DNA from: a virus
Direction: 5' to 3' (one strand)
DNA length: 31,495 nucleotides
IMG/VR virus record: IMGVR_UViG_3300036834_000336
Span: 1 to 31,495 of that record
Made by a program: the position numbers and the translations under genes. Position 1 is the first letter of the stretch; each line of letters begins with the position of its first letter. The notes beneath the pieces are model-generated. The model was not told the DNA's origin. It made no database searches and was given only the letters and a program-made list of their open reading frames with translations. Shown in pieces: positions 6,703-14,128 of the stretch.

Positions 6703-7656
6703 CTACTGGGTGATCTCGCTGATCTTGACCAGCTCGCCGGCTGCCCCGCTGGACCTGGCGAACCACTTGGTCTCGACCGTAGTCGTCTCGGCAATCGTGG
6801 TGCTCGCCGTCGTCTGGGACGGGGACACGACCCAGGTGGTGGCGGAGAGCTGCCCCCACACGACCGTCCCGGTCGTGACGCCGGTGCCCGAGAGCACCCC
6901 TCCGGGCACGGCCGGGCCGCCGCCGCCCACGGTCAGGACGCCGTAGGTACCGGCGATGGCCTCCGACGCGACGGTCTGCTCGCCTATGCTGAGCGCGTAG
7001 GTACCGGTCGTACCCAGCGCCCCCGCCGCGGCGGTGGACGTGAGCTGGGCGACGACCTGGGAACCGGTCGCGACGCCGGTGCCGGTGATGATCGAGCCCG
7101 GGACGAGCGCGCCGGCGGACTGCGCCGTGATCGTCAGCACGTTGCCCGAGATCGACCCGGTGCCGGCGAACGCGGTGGCCGCGGCGATCGTCGAGGTCGT
7201 CAGACTGAGCGAGCCAGGAGGGCTGCCCGTGGCGGCGAACGACACCTGGCCGTTGTTCAGGTTGGCGTACGCCTTCTGGCCCACGAGGGCCTGGGTGGTG
7301 CCGTTATTCACGCACCAGTAGTCCCCGCCCGAGGCGAGCGTGAGCGGCTGGCCCGCGTTGACCAGCATCGTCGCGTCGGCCAGGTATGTGGTGATGATCG
7401 CCGGGTTAGTTGGCCTAGCCACGAACCCGTCTGGTACGCCGTTGCCGAATGAGTTGACGATCTGGGCCGCGTTGTCCGGGTCCAAGAACTGCTGGCTGAG
7501 CCAGGCGAACTGACCCACGAAGACTCCGAGGGACCCCGCGACCAGGCCGCCGGGGCCGCTGAGCACCGAGTACCTGTTCCAGTTGGCGCTCGCGAAGTCG
7601 CCGGAGACTGCCGGGGCGGGGAGCCCCCCGACCTGGTTCTGAACTCCACGGGGCAT
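6703..7656 (-). CDS. Head cement/decoration-like protein with added beta modules
   Basis: Residues 1-145 fit the phage cement-protein group encoded just before DUF2184 capsids: PAPAVSGDFASANWNRYSVLSGPGGLVAG, GVFVGQFAW, ITTYLADATMLVNAGQPLTLASGGDYW and GQKAYANLNNGQVSFAATG. The residues after 145 form two Gly/Thr-rich modules (about 165-233 and 238-290) with the signature ISGNVLTITA...GSIITGTGVATGSQVV and VLSGTGVTTGTVV...TWVVSPSQTTASTTI. Proteins of this type bind the outer capsid and stabilise it. The second module is close to one in the tailspike of this window. Confidence 0.85.
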   Translation of the reverse strand: MPRGVQNQVGGLPAPAVSGDFASANWNRYSVLSGPGGLVAGSLGVFVGQFAWLSQQFLDPDNAAQIVNSFGNGVPDGFVARPTNPAIITTYLADATMLVNAGQPLTLASGGDYWCVNNGTTQALVGQKAYANLNNGQVSFAATGSPPGSLSLTTSTIAAATAFAGTGSISGNVLTITAQSAGALVPGSIITGTGVATGSQVVAQLTSTAAAGALGTTGTYALSIGEQTVASEAIAGTYGVLTVGGGGPAVPGGVLSGTGVTTGTVVWGQLSATTWVVSPSQTTASTTIAETTTVETKWFARSSGAAGELVKISEITQ

Positions 7657-7710
7657 GACTCTACCTCACTTCCTCTCAGATTCGGATATCGATCGGGGGC
7701 GGGAGCGGAC

Positions 7711-10700
7711 TCACGTCCGCTCGATGCGCGCAGCGCCCGGGAACCACTCGGCGAACTCCGCGGTCGCGTCCACCGGGTGCGCGTCGAGGGCGAAGCCCCC
7801 GGAACGCTGCTCCCCGGCGCCGGGTCGCTGGGCGACCTCGAACAGGCGCCGGAGCGCCCTCGCGTCGCGGATGCCGTCGTGGTCGATGCGGAGGACTGTC
7901 AGCGCTCGGTCGTAGACGTCGGCCGCGGTGCGGACCGACCCGTCCATCGCGATCCGACCGGCTCCCCTGGAGCGCACGTGCTCTAACGCCTCGGTGATCT
8001 CCTGGTGCCGGCGGTCGCTCGCGGCCACCGCGTCGGCGACCTCCTTGCGCACCCGCTCGTTGATCGCCGCGTCCATCGCTGCCCTGGTCATGCTATCATC
8101 CCTAGTTCTGCGGGCGTCCCGCCCGTGCCTCTTGTCCCACGAGCGCCTGGCGTCGCGGGCGCGGTGCCTGGCGTCGCGGGCCCTGACCATCCTGTCGCGC
8201 GCGTCGCGGCAGTCCTCGTCGGCCTTGGCCATGTCGCGGGCGTGCCTGGCGGCGTCGTCCGCCTTGCGACCGTCCATCGCGGCCGAGTGGGCGTCCTTGG
8301 CGTGCCTCCAGTCGTTCGCAGCCTTCCTGTGGGCGTCGCGGGCGTGGCGGTGGGCGTCGCGGGCGTGGCGATAGTCCCGTCCCAAGCGGCGCCGGTCTCG
8401 CGCGCGGTCGTCGGCCTTGCGGCGGTCCTCACCCTCCTCGCGCTTCTCCCGCTCCTCGCGCTCCTCCTCGGTCTCGTCGCGGCCCAGGCGCTTGCGCGCG
8501 TCGGAGGCGCGCTTAGCGCGGTCGAATGAGTGAGGCTCGCGCCCGTGGGGCGGATCCTCCTCCTCGGCTACCTCGCGGTCCTCGGCCTCCTCCTCCTCCT
8601 CCTCCTCGCGCTCCTCGCGCTCCTCCTCGGTCTCGTCGCGACCCAGGCGGTGTCTGGCGTCGCGGGCGCGCTTGTCGTACTCCTCGTCCTCGCGCTTCTC
8701 CTCCTCGGTCTCGTCGTCCTCGTCCTCGGTCTCCTCGCGCATATACGGGGGGAGCCCGGAGTTGGCCTCGGTGGTCGTGTCGGCTCCCGCCTCCACTCCA
8801 CTGATGGCCTCCAGGAGCTGCGTCACCTCGCCGATGTCGGCGTCGTTCGCCAGCTTGCCCTTGAGCGCAGCGCGCAGGGCGGCGTCTAGCGCGGGGCGCT
8901 GCGAGTCGAAGTTCCGGCTGGTGATCCCGGCCCATATCGGGCTGAGGACGGACGAGATCGAGGCGGCGTCCTTCGCACCAGCCGCGTGCGGCACCGGCGT
9001 GCCGTGCTTCGCGTGCAGCCGGTGTAACTCAGCTATCTCTCGCCCGTGCTCAGTACTGAGGTCGGGAGGAGGCCCGCCCGACATTGGCGTACCGTGCTTC
9101 GCATGGAGGCGACGTAGTGTAGACAACTCGTGCTGACGCTCGGACTCGGCACCTGAACTCTTAGTCTTTCTCGCCGCAGCTGCCGCGGCCCTGGCCTCAG
9201 GTGACCAGGCGTCCTCGCCCGCGTCGAAGCTCTGCTCTATCGCCATCCCGTTCTGCTTCATCTTGGGAGCGAAGTGCCCCAGGAACTGCCCCAGGCCCAG
9301 GGCGGCCTTCGGCGACAACTGTACTCCCATGATACTCTCCTCCTCCTCGTCGTCCAAAGCGGCGTCAGACACCACCACGTCCGGCCCCTGCCGTCCCTCG
9401 GGTATCTGGGCCAGGTGCGAAAAACTTATGTCGCGCATCACGCCGTCGTACGGCTCTCCGTCCGGCGTCTTGCCCGGCATCATGTCCGGCTTGTAGCGGT
9501 AGGCGGGAGACAACGCCCGGCGCGTGTCGCTCTCGATCTCCCGGCTGGCCTTGGAGGGCCAGAACGACAGGGTAGATCTTATGAATGGCTCGTCCCATCG
9601 AGCGTCCGTCCCCACCGAGCCAACGACCATCTTGGGATCGTGGGTGTCGGCGTTGATCGGCGCGTGGTCGTTGAGGATCGGCTTGCCCTTGATCGACCCG
9701 ACGGCGCGCTCCAGCTCATCCGGGTCGCGATAGAGACGATACTTCCTCTTCGGGTCGAGCCCAAGCTTCTCGTAGCCCGGGATCTCCTTGCCGAGGTACT
9801 CGTTAACCGATGCCTTGGCTACCTTCACGTCCTTGACGTGGAGGTGCCCGTCCTCGTCGTACCGGCGAGCCGACTCGCGGTCATAGGCGAAGTCGAAGAC
9901 CGGAGGGACTGGGCCGTTCGGGTCGTAGAACCCCAACTCGCATGGCAGCGAGTGGCTGAGGATCGCCGCACCTCGCCAGTCCATCGCCAGGGCAGAATCC
10001 TCGGTCGAGCCGAACTCGCGCGCCCGGATCTCGTCGGCACGCTTGGCCAGGTCCTCGTGGCCGTGCATCCGCGCCTCGCGGGCGGCGGCCAGGAGCAGGC
10101 CGCGGTCGTACTTGCCATCCTTCTTGACCGGGTACTTCTTCTCGCTTGGCAGGAGGAAGTCGCTGTCCGGCATGTCCTCGCGGTGCTCGGAGCCGACGGT
10201 GCCGATCTCCTCGCGGGTCCTCTCGCTCAGCTTGCCCTCGGCGCGCTTCTTCGCCTCCTCGGACTCGTCGAAGCTACCTGCTGTGTACGATCGCTTGTAG
10301 ACACCGTGGGGGGCCACCTTGGCCCCGTGGACCTCACCGGTGTGCTTGTTCTCGATGGAGACGTTGTAGTTCCCGCCGGTCGACTTGGCGTGCTGGTGGA
10401 CGGCGCCGAGGTGCTTCTCGACCTCGCCGTGGTTAGACGCCGCGGTGGCGAACCTGCCGTGAGCGGCACCCTTCTCGTGAGTAGCCGTCATGTGGAGGTG
10501 AGGGGTCGATCCCCCCTGGCCCCGGGACTTGGCTGCGGCCGCGCGGGCCTCGGGACCCCACTCGTCCGTACCCATCAATTCCCAGCCGTCGAGGGCGCTC
10601 CGGCGCATCGGGCGGGCCCCGATCACCTTGTCGATCGCGGCGCGCACGCCGGGATGAGTGCGCTCCGGCAGCTCGGTGACGGGCACCCAGGCAAAGTCGC

Positions 10701-11472
10701 TGTGCTCCTTACTAAGATTCGGCTCGAACTCATCCTTGACCGGCACGACGTAGGTGGCGTGCTCGTAGTCGTTCGGGGTGCGGATGCGCTCCAGCTCCCT
10801 GATCCCGTCGAGGGCGACGTCGCCGCACTCCTCGCGCGCCTCGCGCCTGGCGCACGCCTCGAAGTCCTCCTCGCCGTCGGCCTGCCCGCCCGGGAACGAC
10901 CAGGCGTCGGGCCAGTTCTCCTCGTCCTTGGCGCGCCTCAGGAGCAGGACCTTGCCGTCCCTGGTCGTGAAGGCCACGCTGGCGGCGCGGCCCTTGCGGT
11001 CCCACGAGGAATCGCGTCCGCCCTCGCCCTCCCGGTGCTCCGGCTCCGCCTCCTCCTCGTCCAGCCACTCGCCGAACAGGCGCTTGAGGATCTTCCACTT
11101 GCCGGGGGCAAGATCCTTGCCCACCCGCTCGGGCAGCTTGCCGCCGGGGTCGGCCTCGGTGAACTCCTGGGCCACCGACTTCGGGATGCCCGACGTGCCG
11201 TGCCCGCCTGCCTCCGCCCACATGGCGCGGCGCTGGGCCTCGGACACGGGAGGATCCAGAGCCAGGCGGTCGTCCTCGGTGATGGTCAGCCTCTTCGGCA
11301 CGAACGTCAGCCCCCCGTCGCCCGGGTACGGCTCGCGGTGGTCGCGGGACGACGCCAGGATCTGGACCGGTATGCCAGCAGGAAACGCATCGCACGCCCA
11401 GCCCACGTCCGGCGCGACGCCGCGGAGGCGGGCGCAGTCGAAGCAAATCGGCGTGAGCGAGTCTCTCGACAC
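7711..11472 (-). CDS. Prohead protease-scaffold fusion with N-terminal Nudix domain
   Basis: A 1253-residue fusion starting at GTG 11472. Residues 1-60 form a Cys-containing module (ICFDC, WACDAFP, DHREPYPGDGG). Residues about 160-290 are a Nudix domain; its box is complete: G196, E202, R210-E211, E214-E215, G217. Residues 434-490 resemble the DUF6582-type segment (DSDFLLPSEKKYPV...). Residues about 537-703 are a DUF2213-type head maturation protease (RYDEDGHLHVKDVKVAKASV, YRLYRDPDELERA, NDHAP, RRALSPAYRY, ISFSHLAQIPEGRQGPDVVVSD); H603 and S655 are candidate catalytic residues. The C-terminal half is a scaffold-like region: acidic stretch 913-1018, RDAH/RHARD repeats 1025-1125, and a conserved helical end (1130-1253). 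Family members are usually 350-500 residues, so this one is greatly enlarged. Confidence 0.9.
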   Translation of the reverse strand: MSRDSLTPICFDCARLRGVAPDVGWACDAFPAGIPVQILASSRDHREPYPGDGGLTFVPKRLTITEDDRLALDPPVSEAQRRAMWAEAGGHGTSGIPKSVAQEFTEADPGGKLPERVGKDLAPGKWKILKRLFGEWLDEEEAEPEHREGEGGRDSSWDRKGRAASVAFTTRDGKVLLLRRAKDEENWPDAWSFPGGQADGEEDFEACARREAREECGDVALDGIRELERIRTPNDYEHATYVVPVKDEFEPNLSKEHSDFAWVPVTELPERTHPGVRAAIDKVIGARPMRRSALDGWELMGTDEWGPEARAAAAKSRGQGGSTPHLHMTATHEKGAAHGRFATAASNHGEVEKHLGAVHQHAKSTGGNYNVSIENKHTGEVHGAKVAPHGVYKRSYTAGSFDESEEAKKRAEGKLSERTREEIGTVGSEHREDMPDSDFLLPSEKKYPVKKDGKYDRGLLLAAAREARMHGHEDLAKRADEIRAREFGSTEDSALAMDWRGAAILSHSLPCELGFYDPNGPVPPVFDFAYDRESARRYDEDGHLHVKDVKVAKASVNEYLGKEIPGYEKLGLDPKRKYRLYRDPDELERAVGSIKGKPILNDHAPINADTHDPKMVVGSVGTDARWDEPFIRSTLSFWPSKASREIESDTRRALSPAYRYKPDMMPGKTPDGEPYDGVMRDISFSHLAQIPEGRQGPDVVVSDAALDDEEEESIMGVQLSPKAALGLGQFLGHFAPKMKQNGMAIEQSFDAGEDAWSPEARAAAAAARKTKSSGAESERQHELSTLRRLHAKHGTPMSGGPPPDLSTEHGREIAELHRLHAKHGTPVPHAAGAKDAASISSVLSPIWAGITSRNFDSQRPALDAALRAALKGKLANDADIGEVTQLLEAISGVEAGADTTTEANSGLPPYMREETEDEDDETEEEKREDEEYDKRARDARHRLGRDETEEEREEREEEEEEEAEDREVAEEEDPPHGREPHSFDRAKRASDARKRLGRDETEEEREEREKREEGEDRRKADDRARDRRRLGRDYRHARDAHRHARDAHRKAANDWRHAKDAHSAAMDGRKADDAARHARDMAKADEDCRDARDRMVRARDARHRARDARRSWDKRHGRDARRTRDDSMTRAAMDAAINERVRKEVADAVAASDRRHQEITEALEHVRSRGAGRIAMDGSVRTAADVYDRALTVLRIDHDGIRDARALRRLFEVAQRPGAGEQRSGGFALDAHPVDATAEFAEWFPGAARIERT

Positions 11473-11494
11473 ATCTTCTTCGCTTGCAAAAGTT

Positions 11495-11538
11495 GAGGGG
11501 CTGCGTGCAGGTGCCGCAGTTTACCCAATCAGCCCCTC
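11495..11538 (-). other. Nested inverted repeat upstream of the protease-scaffold gene
   Basis: Nine-base arms GAGGGGCTG (11495-11503) and CAGCCCCTC (11530-11538) enclose an inner CTGCG/CGCAG stem. On the minus strand the structure is followed by AACTTTTGC and then the start region of the giant fusion gene. It could be a weak terminator of the upstream unit or a leader structure. Confidence 0.4.
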
Positions 11539-11559
11539 TACTGCGGACTTCCTCGGAAG

Positions 11560-11579
11560 GGCGGTTTTAGATCCGCCCG
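11560..11579. repeat. Short hairpin at the end of the DUF3309-like gene
   Basis: GGGCGG and CCGCCC flank the stop codon of the 51-aa gene with an eight-base loop. No T-run follows on either strand, so it is at best a partial terminator or an RNA end-protecting hairpin. Confidence 0.35.
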
Positions 11580-11722
11580 AGCAGCAGGAGGACGATGACA
11601 ATGATCAGGACGAGTCCGAGTCCGCCCGTCGGATAGTACCCCCAGCCGGCGCTGTGCTGCCAGGTCGGGAACGACCCGAGCAGGAGTACGATCAATATGA
11701 TGATGAGGATCGTGCCGAGCAT
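11567..11722 (-). CDS. DUF3309-family small membrane protein, 51 aa
   Basis: Reading the minus strand from ATG 11722 gives MLGTILIIILIVLLLGSF, then PTWQHSAGWGYYPTGG, then LGLVLIIVIVLLLLGRI and a TAA stop. Two hydrophobic spans joined by a short aromatic loop with PTW and GYYPTGGLG is the DUF3309 pattern, a family abundant in Rhizobiales genomes and of unknown function. Length and termini match the family. The ribosome binding site is weak (AGGA about 11 bases upstream). Its presence in a phage head operon suggests capture from an alphaproteobacterial host. Confidence 0.85.
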   Translation of the reverse strand: MLGTILIIILIVLLLGSFPTWQHSAGWGYYPTGGLGLVLIIVIVLLLLGRI

Positions 11723-11773
11723 GCCGCGTTACGTCCTGGAACCGCTTAGGAAGCCCGTGGGACCCGGTGAGGC

Positions 11774-11804
11774 TGCGATGCGCTAGTATCGCAGGCGATC
11801 GCCT
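11774..11804. repeat. Adjacent palindromes in the 11723-11845 gap
   Basis: TGCGAT (11774-11779) pairs with ATCGCA (11788-11793) around an eight-base loop, and directly next to it is the perfect 12-bp palindrome AGGCGATCGCCT (11793-11804). They share one base. No T-run follows. The gap holds no gene; a protein binding site or a processing hairpin are possible. Confidence 0.4.
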
Positions 11805-11845
11805 CCCCACCGAGCTAGGATCGCGTTTGGCGCGCTGAGTGGCCC

Positions 11846-12280
11846 TTACGGCCCCGGGTTCGGCGGGGTCGGCTGGGTCGCCATGAACACGCCTGGGAAG
11901 TCCACGCCCTCCTGGGTCGCCGGGCCGGGCGGAGGGACGGTGATGTCGAACAGCGCGGCGGACGTCGTCGAGTTCTCGGCGAGGTTGGAGGTATCAGTCA
12001 GGGTCAGGCCGATGCCGCCGCCGCCGTTAGAGGCGTCGGATACCATGACCATCGGGGTTGCGATCACCGCCGGGCCCTGGACTGGTGCGCCGACGGGCAT
12101 CGAGCCGACGGAGAACGACAGGGCCGAGGCGTGCGGCCCGGTAGCGGCCGCAGTCACCACATCGCCGGTCGGGGCCGGGACGATGTTGTTGTTGACGTCC
12201 TCGTCTTGGAGGGGGAAGTAATACACCATGTCGTTCTGGAGGCCGAAGTGGCCGTTTGGCAGTACGGGCAGGGTAGCCAT
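11846..12280 (-). CDS. Hypothetical beta-rich protein, 144 aa
   Basis: ATG 12280 follows AGGAGA at good distance. The product is uncharged and rich in Gly, Ala, Thr and Pro (MATLPVLPNGHFGLQNDMVY begins it) with predicted beta strands such as GGIGLTLTD and SALFDITVPPPGP. It has the look of a minor virion or decoration protein and lies two genes before the protease-scaffold. No family recognised. Confidence 0.6.
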   Translation of the reverse strand: MATLPVLPNGHFGLQNDMVYYFPLQDEDVNNNIVPAPTGDVVTAAATGPHASALSFSVGSMPVGAPVQGPAVIATPMVMVSDASNGGGGIGLTLTDTSNLAENSTTSAALFDITVPPPGPATQEGVDFPGVFMATQPTPPNPGP

Positions 12281-12370
12281 GTCGAGTGATCTCCTCTTAG
12301 GGGTTCAGGGTCCGCGTCTCACTGGGGTATTCTGAGGTTTCGTTGCGACCTCGTCGGTCCTCGCACCGAT

Positions 12371-12745
12371 CTATGCCGGCTTCTGGGGCGCCGTCGCGAC
12401 GTTCTTGAGGTCAACCCCGATCTGCGTCGGGGTTCCCGGGATGCCCCCGAGCATGCGCTCGATGCGTCCCAGTTGCCGGAGGATCTCCTGCTGGTTCAGG
12501 AGCGTCCCGAACGTGGGCGCGAGTTCGATGATCGCCTGGAGCAGCAGCAGGACGGCGGCGAACTGCTCCTGGAACGAGGCGAACTGCTCAGACAGCGCCG
12601 TGAGTTGGTTCGACAGGCCGCGCAGGGTAACGTTGAACTGCGCGTAGGTGGGTGCCTGGGCCGCGAGGACCCGGAGACGCGCCGCGATGTCATCGACCTG
12701 ACCGAAGACAGTCTGAATCGTCGTCGTCGGTGGGAGACCGGACAT
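12371..12745 (-). CDS. Hypothetical coiled-coil protein, 124 aa
   Basis: Residues about 10-95 are a long helical region with heptad-like hydrophobic spacing (VFGQVDDIAARLRVLAAQ, LRGLSNQLTALSEQFASFQEQFAAVLLLLQAIIEL, LLNQQEILRQLGRIERMLGG). The end is proline-rich and polar. The hydrophobic part AAVLLLLQAIIEL could contact a membrane but is more likely a coiled-coil core. Function unknown. Confidence 0.6.
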   Translation of the reverse strand: MSGLPPTTTIQTVFGQVDDIAARLRVLAAQAPTYAQFNVTLRGLSNQLTALSEQFASFQEQFAAVLLLLQAIIELAPTFGTLLNQQEILRQLGRIERMLGGIPGTPTQIGVDLKNVATAPQKPA

Positions 12746-12753
12746 CTCTGATG

Positions 12754-12996
12754 TCAGATCGTGGCGTAGGCGTGTCGGAGCAGGCTCTCGAACAGTCCGC
12801 AGGAGATCGGCACGTCCATCGGCGAGACCACGATCGTTTCGGTGGTTCTCGCGTAGTACCAGCCGACGCGGAAGCCGTTAGAGTCGTAGAGGCCGGAGTC
12901 GCCGGGGACCAGGATGCCGTGCTGCGCGGCGGCGGCGACGAGGTGGTCCCACTCCTCCGGGGTAACCCCGGTAATCGTGATCGGTGGACAGGGCAT
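12754..12996 (-). CDS. Small hypothetical protein, 80 aa
   Basis: Starts at ATG 12996 and ends eight bases before the coiled-coil gene. It contains TPEEWDHLVAAAAQHGILVPGDSGLYDSNGFRVGWYYA, a helix followed by a strand-rich part. The helix resembles that of the 72-aa protein at 6483-6701. No catalytic motif seen; function unknown. Confidence 0.55.
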   Translation of the reverse strand: MPCPPITITGVTPEEWDHLVAAAAQHGILVPGDSGLYDSNGFRVGWYYARTTETIVVSPMDVPISCGLFESLLRHAYATI

Positions 12997-12999
12997 CTT

Positions 13000-13206
13000 T
13001 TATCGATACGCGGGGTGCTCGTGCCGCTCGCGGTGCTCGAAGTGGCGGTGTTCCCGTTCCCGGTACCAGCGGTGGCGTTCCATCTCTTCCTGATGCGCGC
13101 GATACTCGGTATCGACGACGAATGAGCGCATGGGTATGGCTCTGACCGACCCGGAGGCCAGCGCAACGGTCGACAGGGCGAGTAATACGGCGAGCGTGGT
13201 TCTCAC
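13000..13206 (-). CDS. Small exported His/Arg/Glu-rich peptide, 68 aa
   Basis: The N-terminus MRTTLAVLLALSTVALASGS continues to VRA and looks like a Sec signal peptide with likely cleavage after VRA (residue 23). The mature part, about 45 residues, is extremely charged, with seven histidines and repeated HR/ER pairs (HRWYREREHRHFEHRERHEH). Such a peptide could bind metal ions or acidic polymers in the periplasm. It overlaps the stop-start junction with the HExxH protein upstream (13203-13206), so the two are probably co-translated. Function unknown. Confidence 0.65.
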   Translation of the reverse strand: MRTTLAVLLALSTVALASGSVRAIPMRSFVVDTEYRAHQEEMERHRWYREREHRHFEHRERHEHPAYR

Positions 13207-13745
13207 TGCAATCCTCTAAGTACGTCTCGCATGTCCGCGGCCTCCTCGTCCGTCGCGAGCCCCATGTGGACCAGCGTGAACTCCTCGGCCCAGAACTCCA
13301 GCAGCGGGGGATTTCCGACCAGGGCGTATCCGCTTGGCGCACGGCGGGGATCCCGCGTCGCGGCGCGGAAGCGCTCGCGCGTCCACTTCTCGACCTCGCG
13401 GCGGGGCAAGGCATCCCAGGAGACGTGACCGAACTCGTGGGTCAGGACGTGGGCGGGCTCGTCGACCATCGGGCCGTGCCAGCCCATCCGAACACCCCCG
13501 ACCTCCACCGCGTGCCGGTTCGCGGCGGCGCGGCGGAGGAGGGACGGCCCCCTAGTAAACCAGTAAGAGTTCAGTCGGATGACGCCGTCAGTGGTGCCGC
13601 CGATCGAGGTATCGCCAGGCGCGGGTCGGAACAGGACCACAGACTTGAGGACGGCGCCGGGGTACTGCTCGGTCAGGGGAGTCAAGATGTCCGGGATCGA
13701 TCGCCGGTAATCTGGATGGGCCCCGGCGATGTCGAACTGGACCAC
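13203..13745 (-). CDS. Zincin-like (HExxH) protein, putative metallopeptidase
   Basis: A 180-residue protein with HVLTHEFGHVSWDALP: H103, E104 and H107 form an HExxH zinc site. Downstream LLEFWAEEFTLVHMG offers E154 or E155 as a third ligand, the geometry of gluzincin-like peptidases. No signal peptide is present. The start (GTG 13745) has no clear ribosome binding site, so the true start could differ. The neighbour, coupled by overlap, is an exported His-rich peptide. Substrate unknown; virion processing or host targets are possible. The portal of this window carries a second, distinct HExxH domain. Confidence 0.7.
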   Translation of the reverse strand: MVQFDIAGAHPDYRRSIPDILTPLTEQYPGAVLKSVVLFRPAPGDTSIGGTTDGVIRLNSYWFTRGPSLLRRAAANRHAVEVGGVRMGWHGPMVDEPAHVLTHEFGHVSWDALPRREVEKWTRERFRAATRDPRRAPSGYALVGNPPLLEFWAEEFTLVHMGLATDEEAADMRDVLRGLQ

Positions 13746-13752
13746 CTGGGGA

Positions 13753-14037
13753 TTAGTTCACCTTGCCCATGGACGCGCCCAACGCGCCGTCTAGTGCGCT
13801 CGGACCTGGGCAGTACCCCAGCATGGCTGCGACGGCGTCGATCTTGGCATCGGCCTCTGCCTCGTCCGCGCACGGGAACACGTACTGGCACATCTTGCTC
13901 AGCACTACGATCGCCCAGCCAGTAATATTCAGCTCGGGGCTGGGAGCGCGCTTGAAGATGGAGCCGACGGGGTTGTGCTCGGGGTCGATGTAGCTACCGT
14001 CTGGCAACTTGGTCAGGGGCATCTCGAATCTAAACAT
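13753..14037 (-). CDS. Hypothetical protein, 94 aa
   Basis: ATG 14037 follows an AT-rich candidate promoter by about 60 bases. The product starts MFRFEMPLTKLPDGSYIDPE and contains NITGWAIVVLSKMCQYVFPCADEAEADAKIDAVAAMLG, with three cysteines in all. It is not clearly exported. No family recognised. Confidence 0.6.
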   Translation of the reverse strand: MFRFEMPLTKLPDGSYIDPEHNPVGSIFKRAPSPELNITGWAIVVLSKMCQYVFPCADEAEADAKIDAVAAMLGYCPGPSALDGALGASMGKVN

Positions 14038-14071
14038 TGAGTTGAGCTACCGCAAGGCCGCGCCGTGGGCG

Positions 14072-14084
14072 TGGCTCCGGGAGC
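14072..14084. repeat. Short GC-rich hairpin in the leader of the 94-aa gene
   Basis: GGCTCC and GGAGCC pair around a single G. It lies between the candidate promoter and ATG 14037 and is not followed by a T-run on the minus strand. Confidence 0.3.
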
Positions 14085-14095
14085 CGTTCAGCTAA

Positions 14096-14125
14096 GCTAT
14101 AAACAGCAAATCAGATAAATTGCAA
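14096..14125 (-). promoter_or_regulatory. Candidate sigma70-type promoter, minus strand
   Basis: Inside an AT-rich island in otherwise GC-rich DNA, TTGCAA (14120-14125) and TATAGC (14096-14101) are separated by 18 bases on the minus strand. Each hexamer matches four of six consensus positions. It would drive the 94-aa gene, the HExxH gene and genes beyond. Confidence 0.35.
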
Positions 14126-14128
14126 GCG

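Noticed and set aside
8984-9140. Repeated LHAKHGTP coding segments as a possible CRISPR-like or direct repeat array
   Set aside because: Only two diverged copies inside the scaffold reading frame; they are protein-level repeats.
9274-11496. Plus-strand open frame of 740 codons
   Set aside because: It is the antisense shadow of the Nudix-protease fusion, whose motifs are unambiguous.
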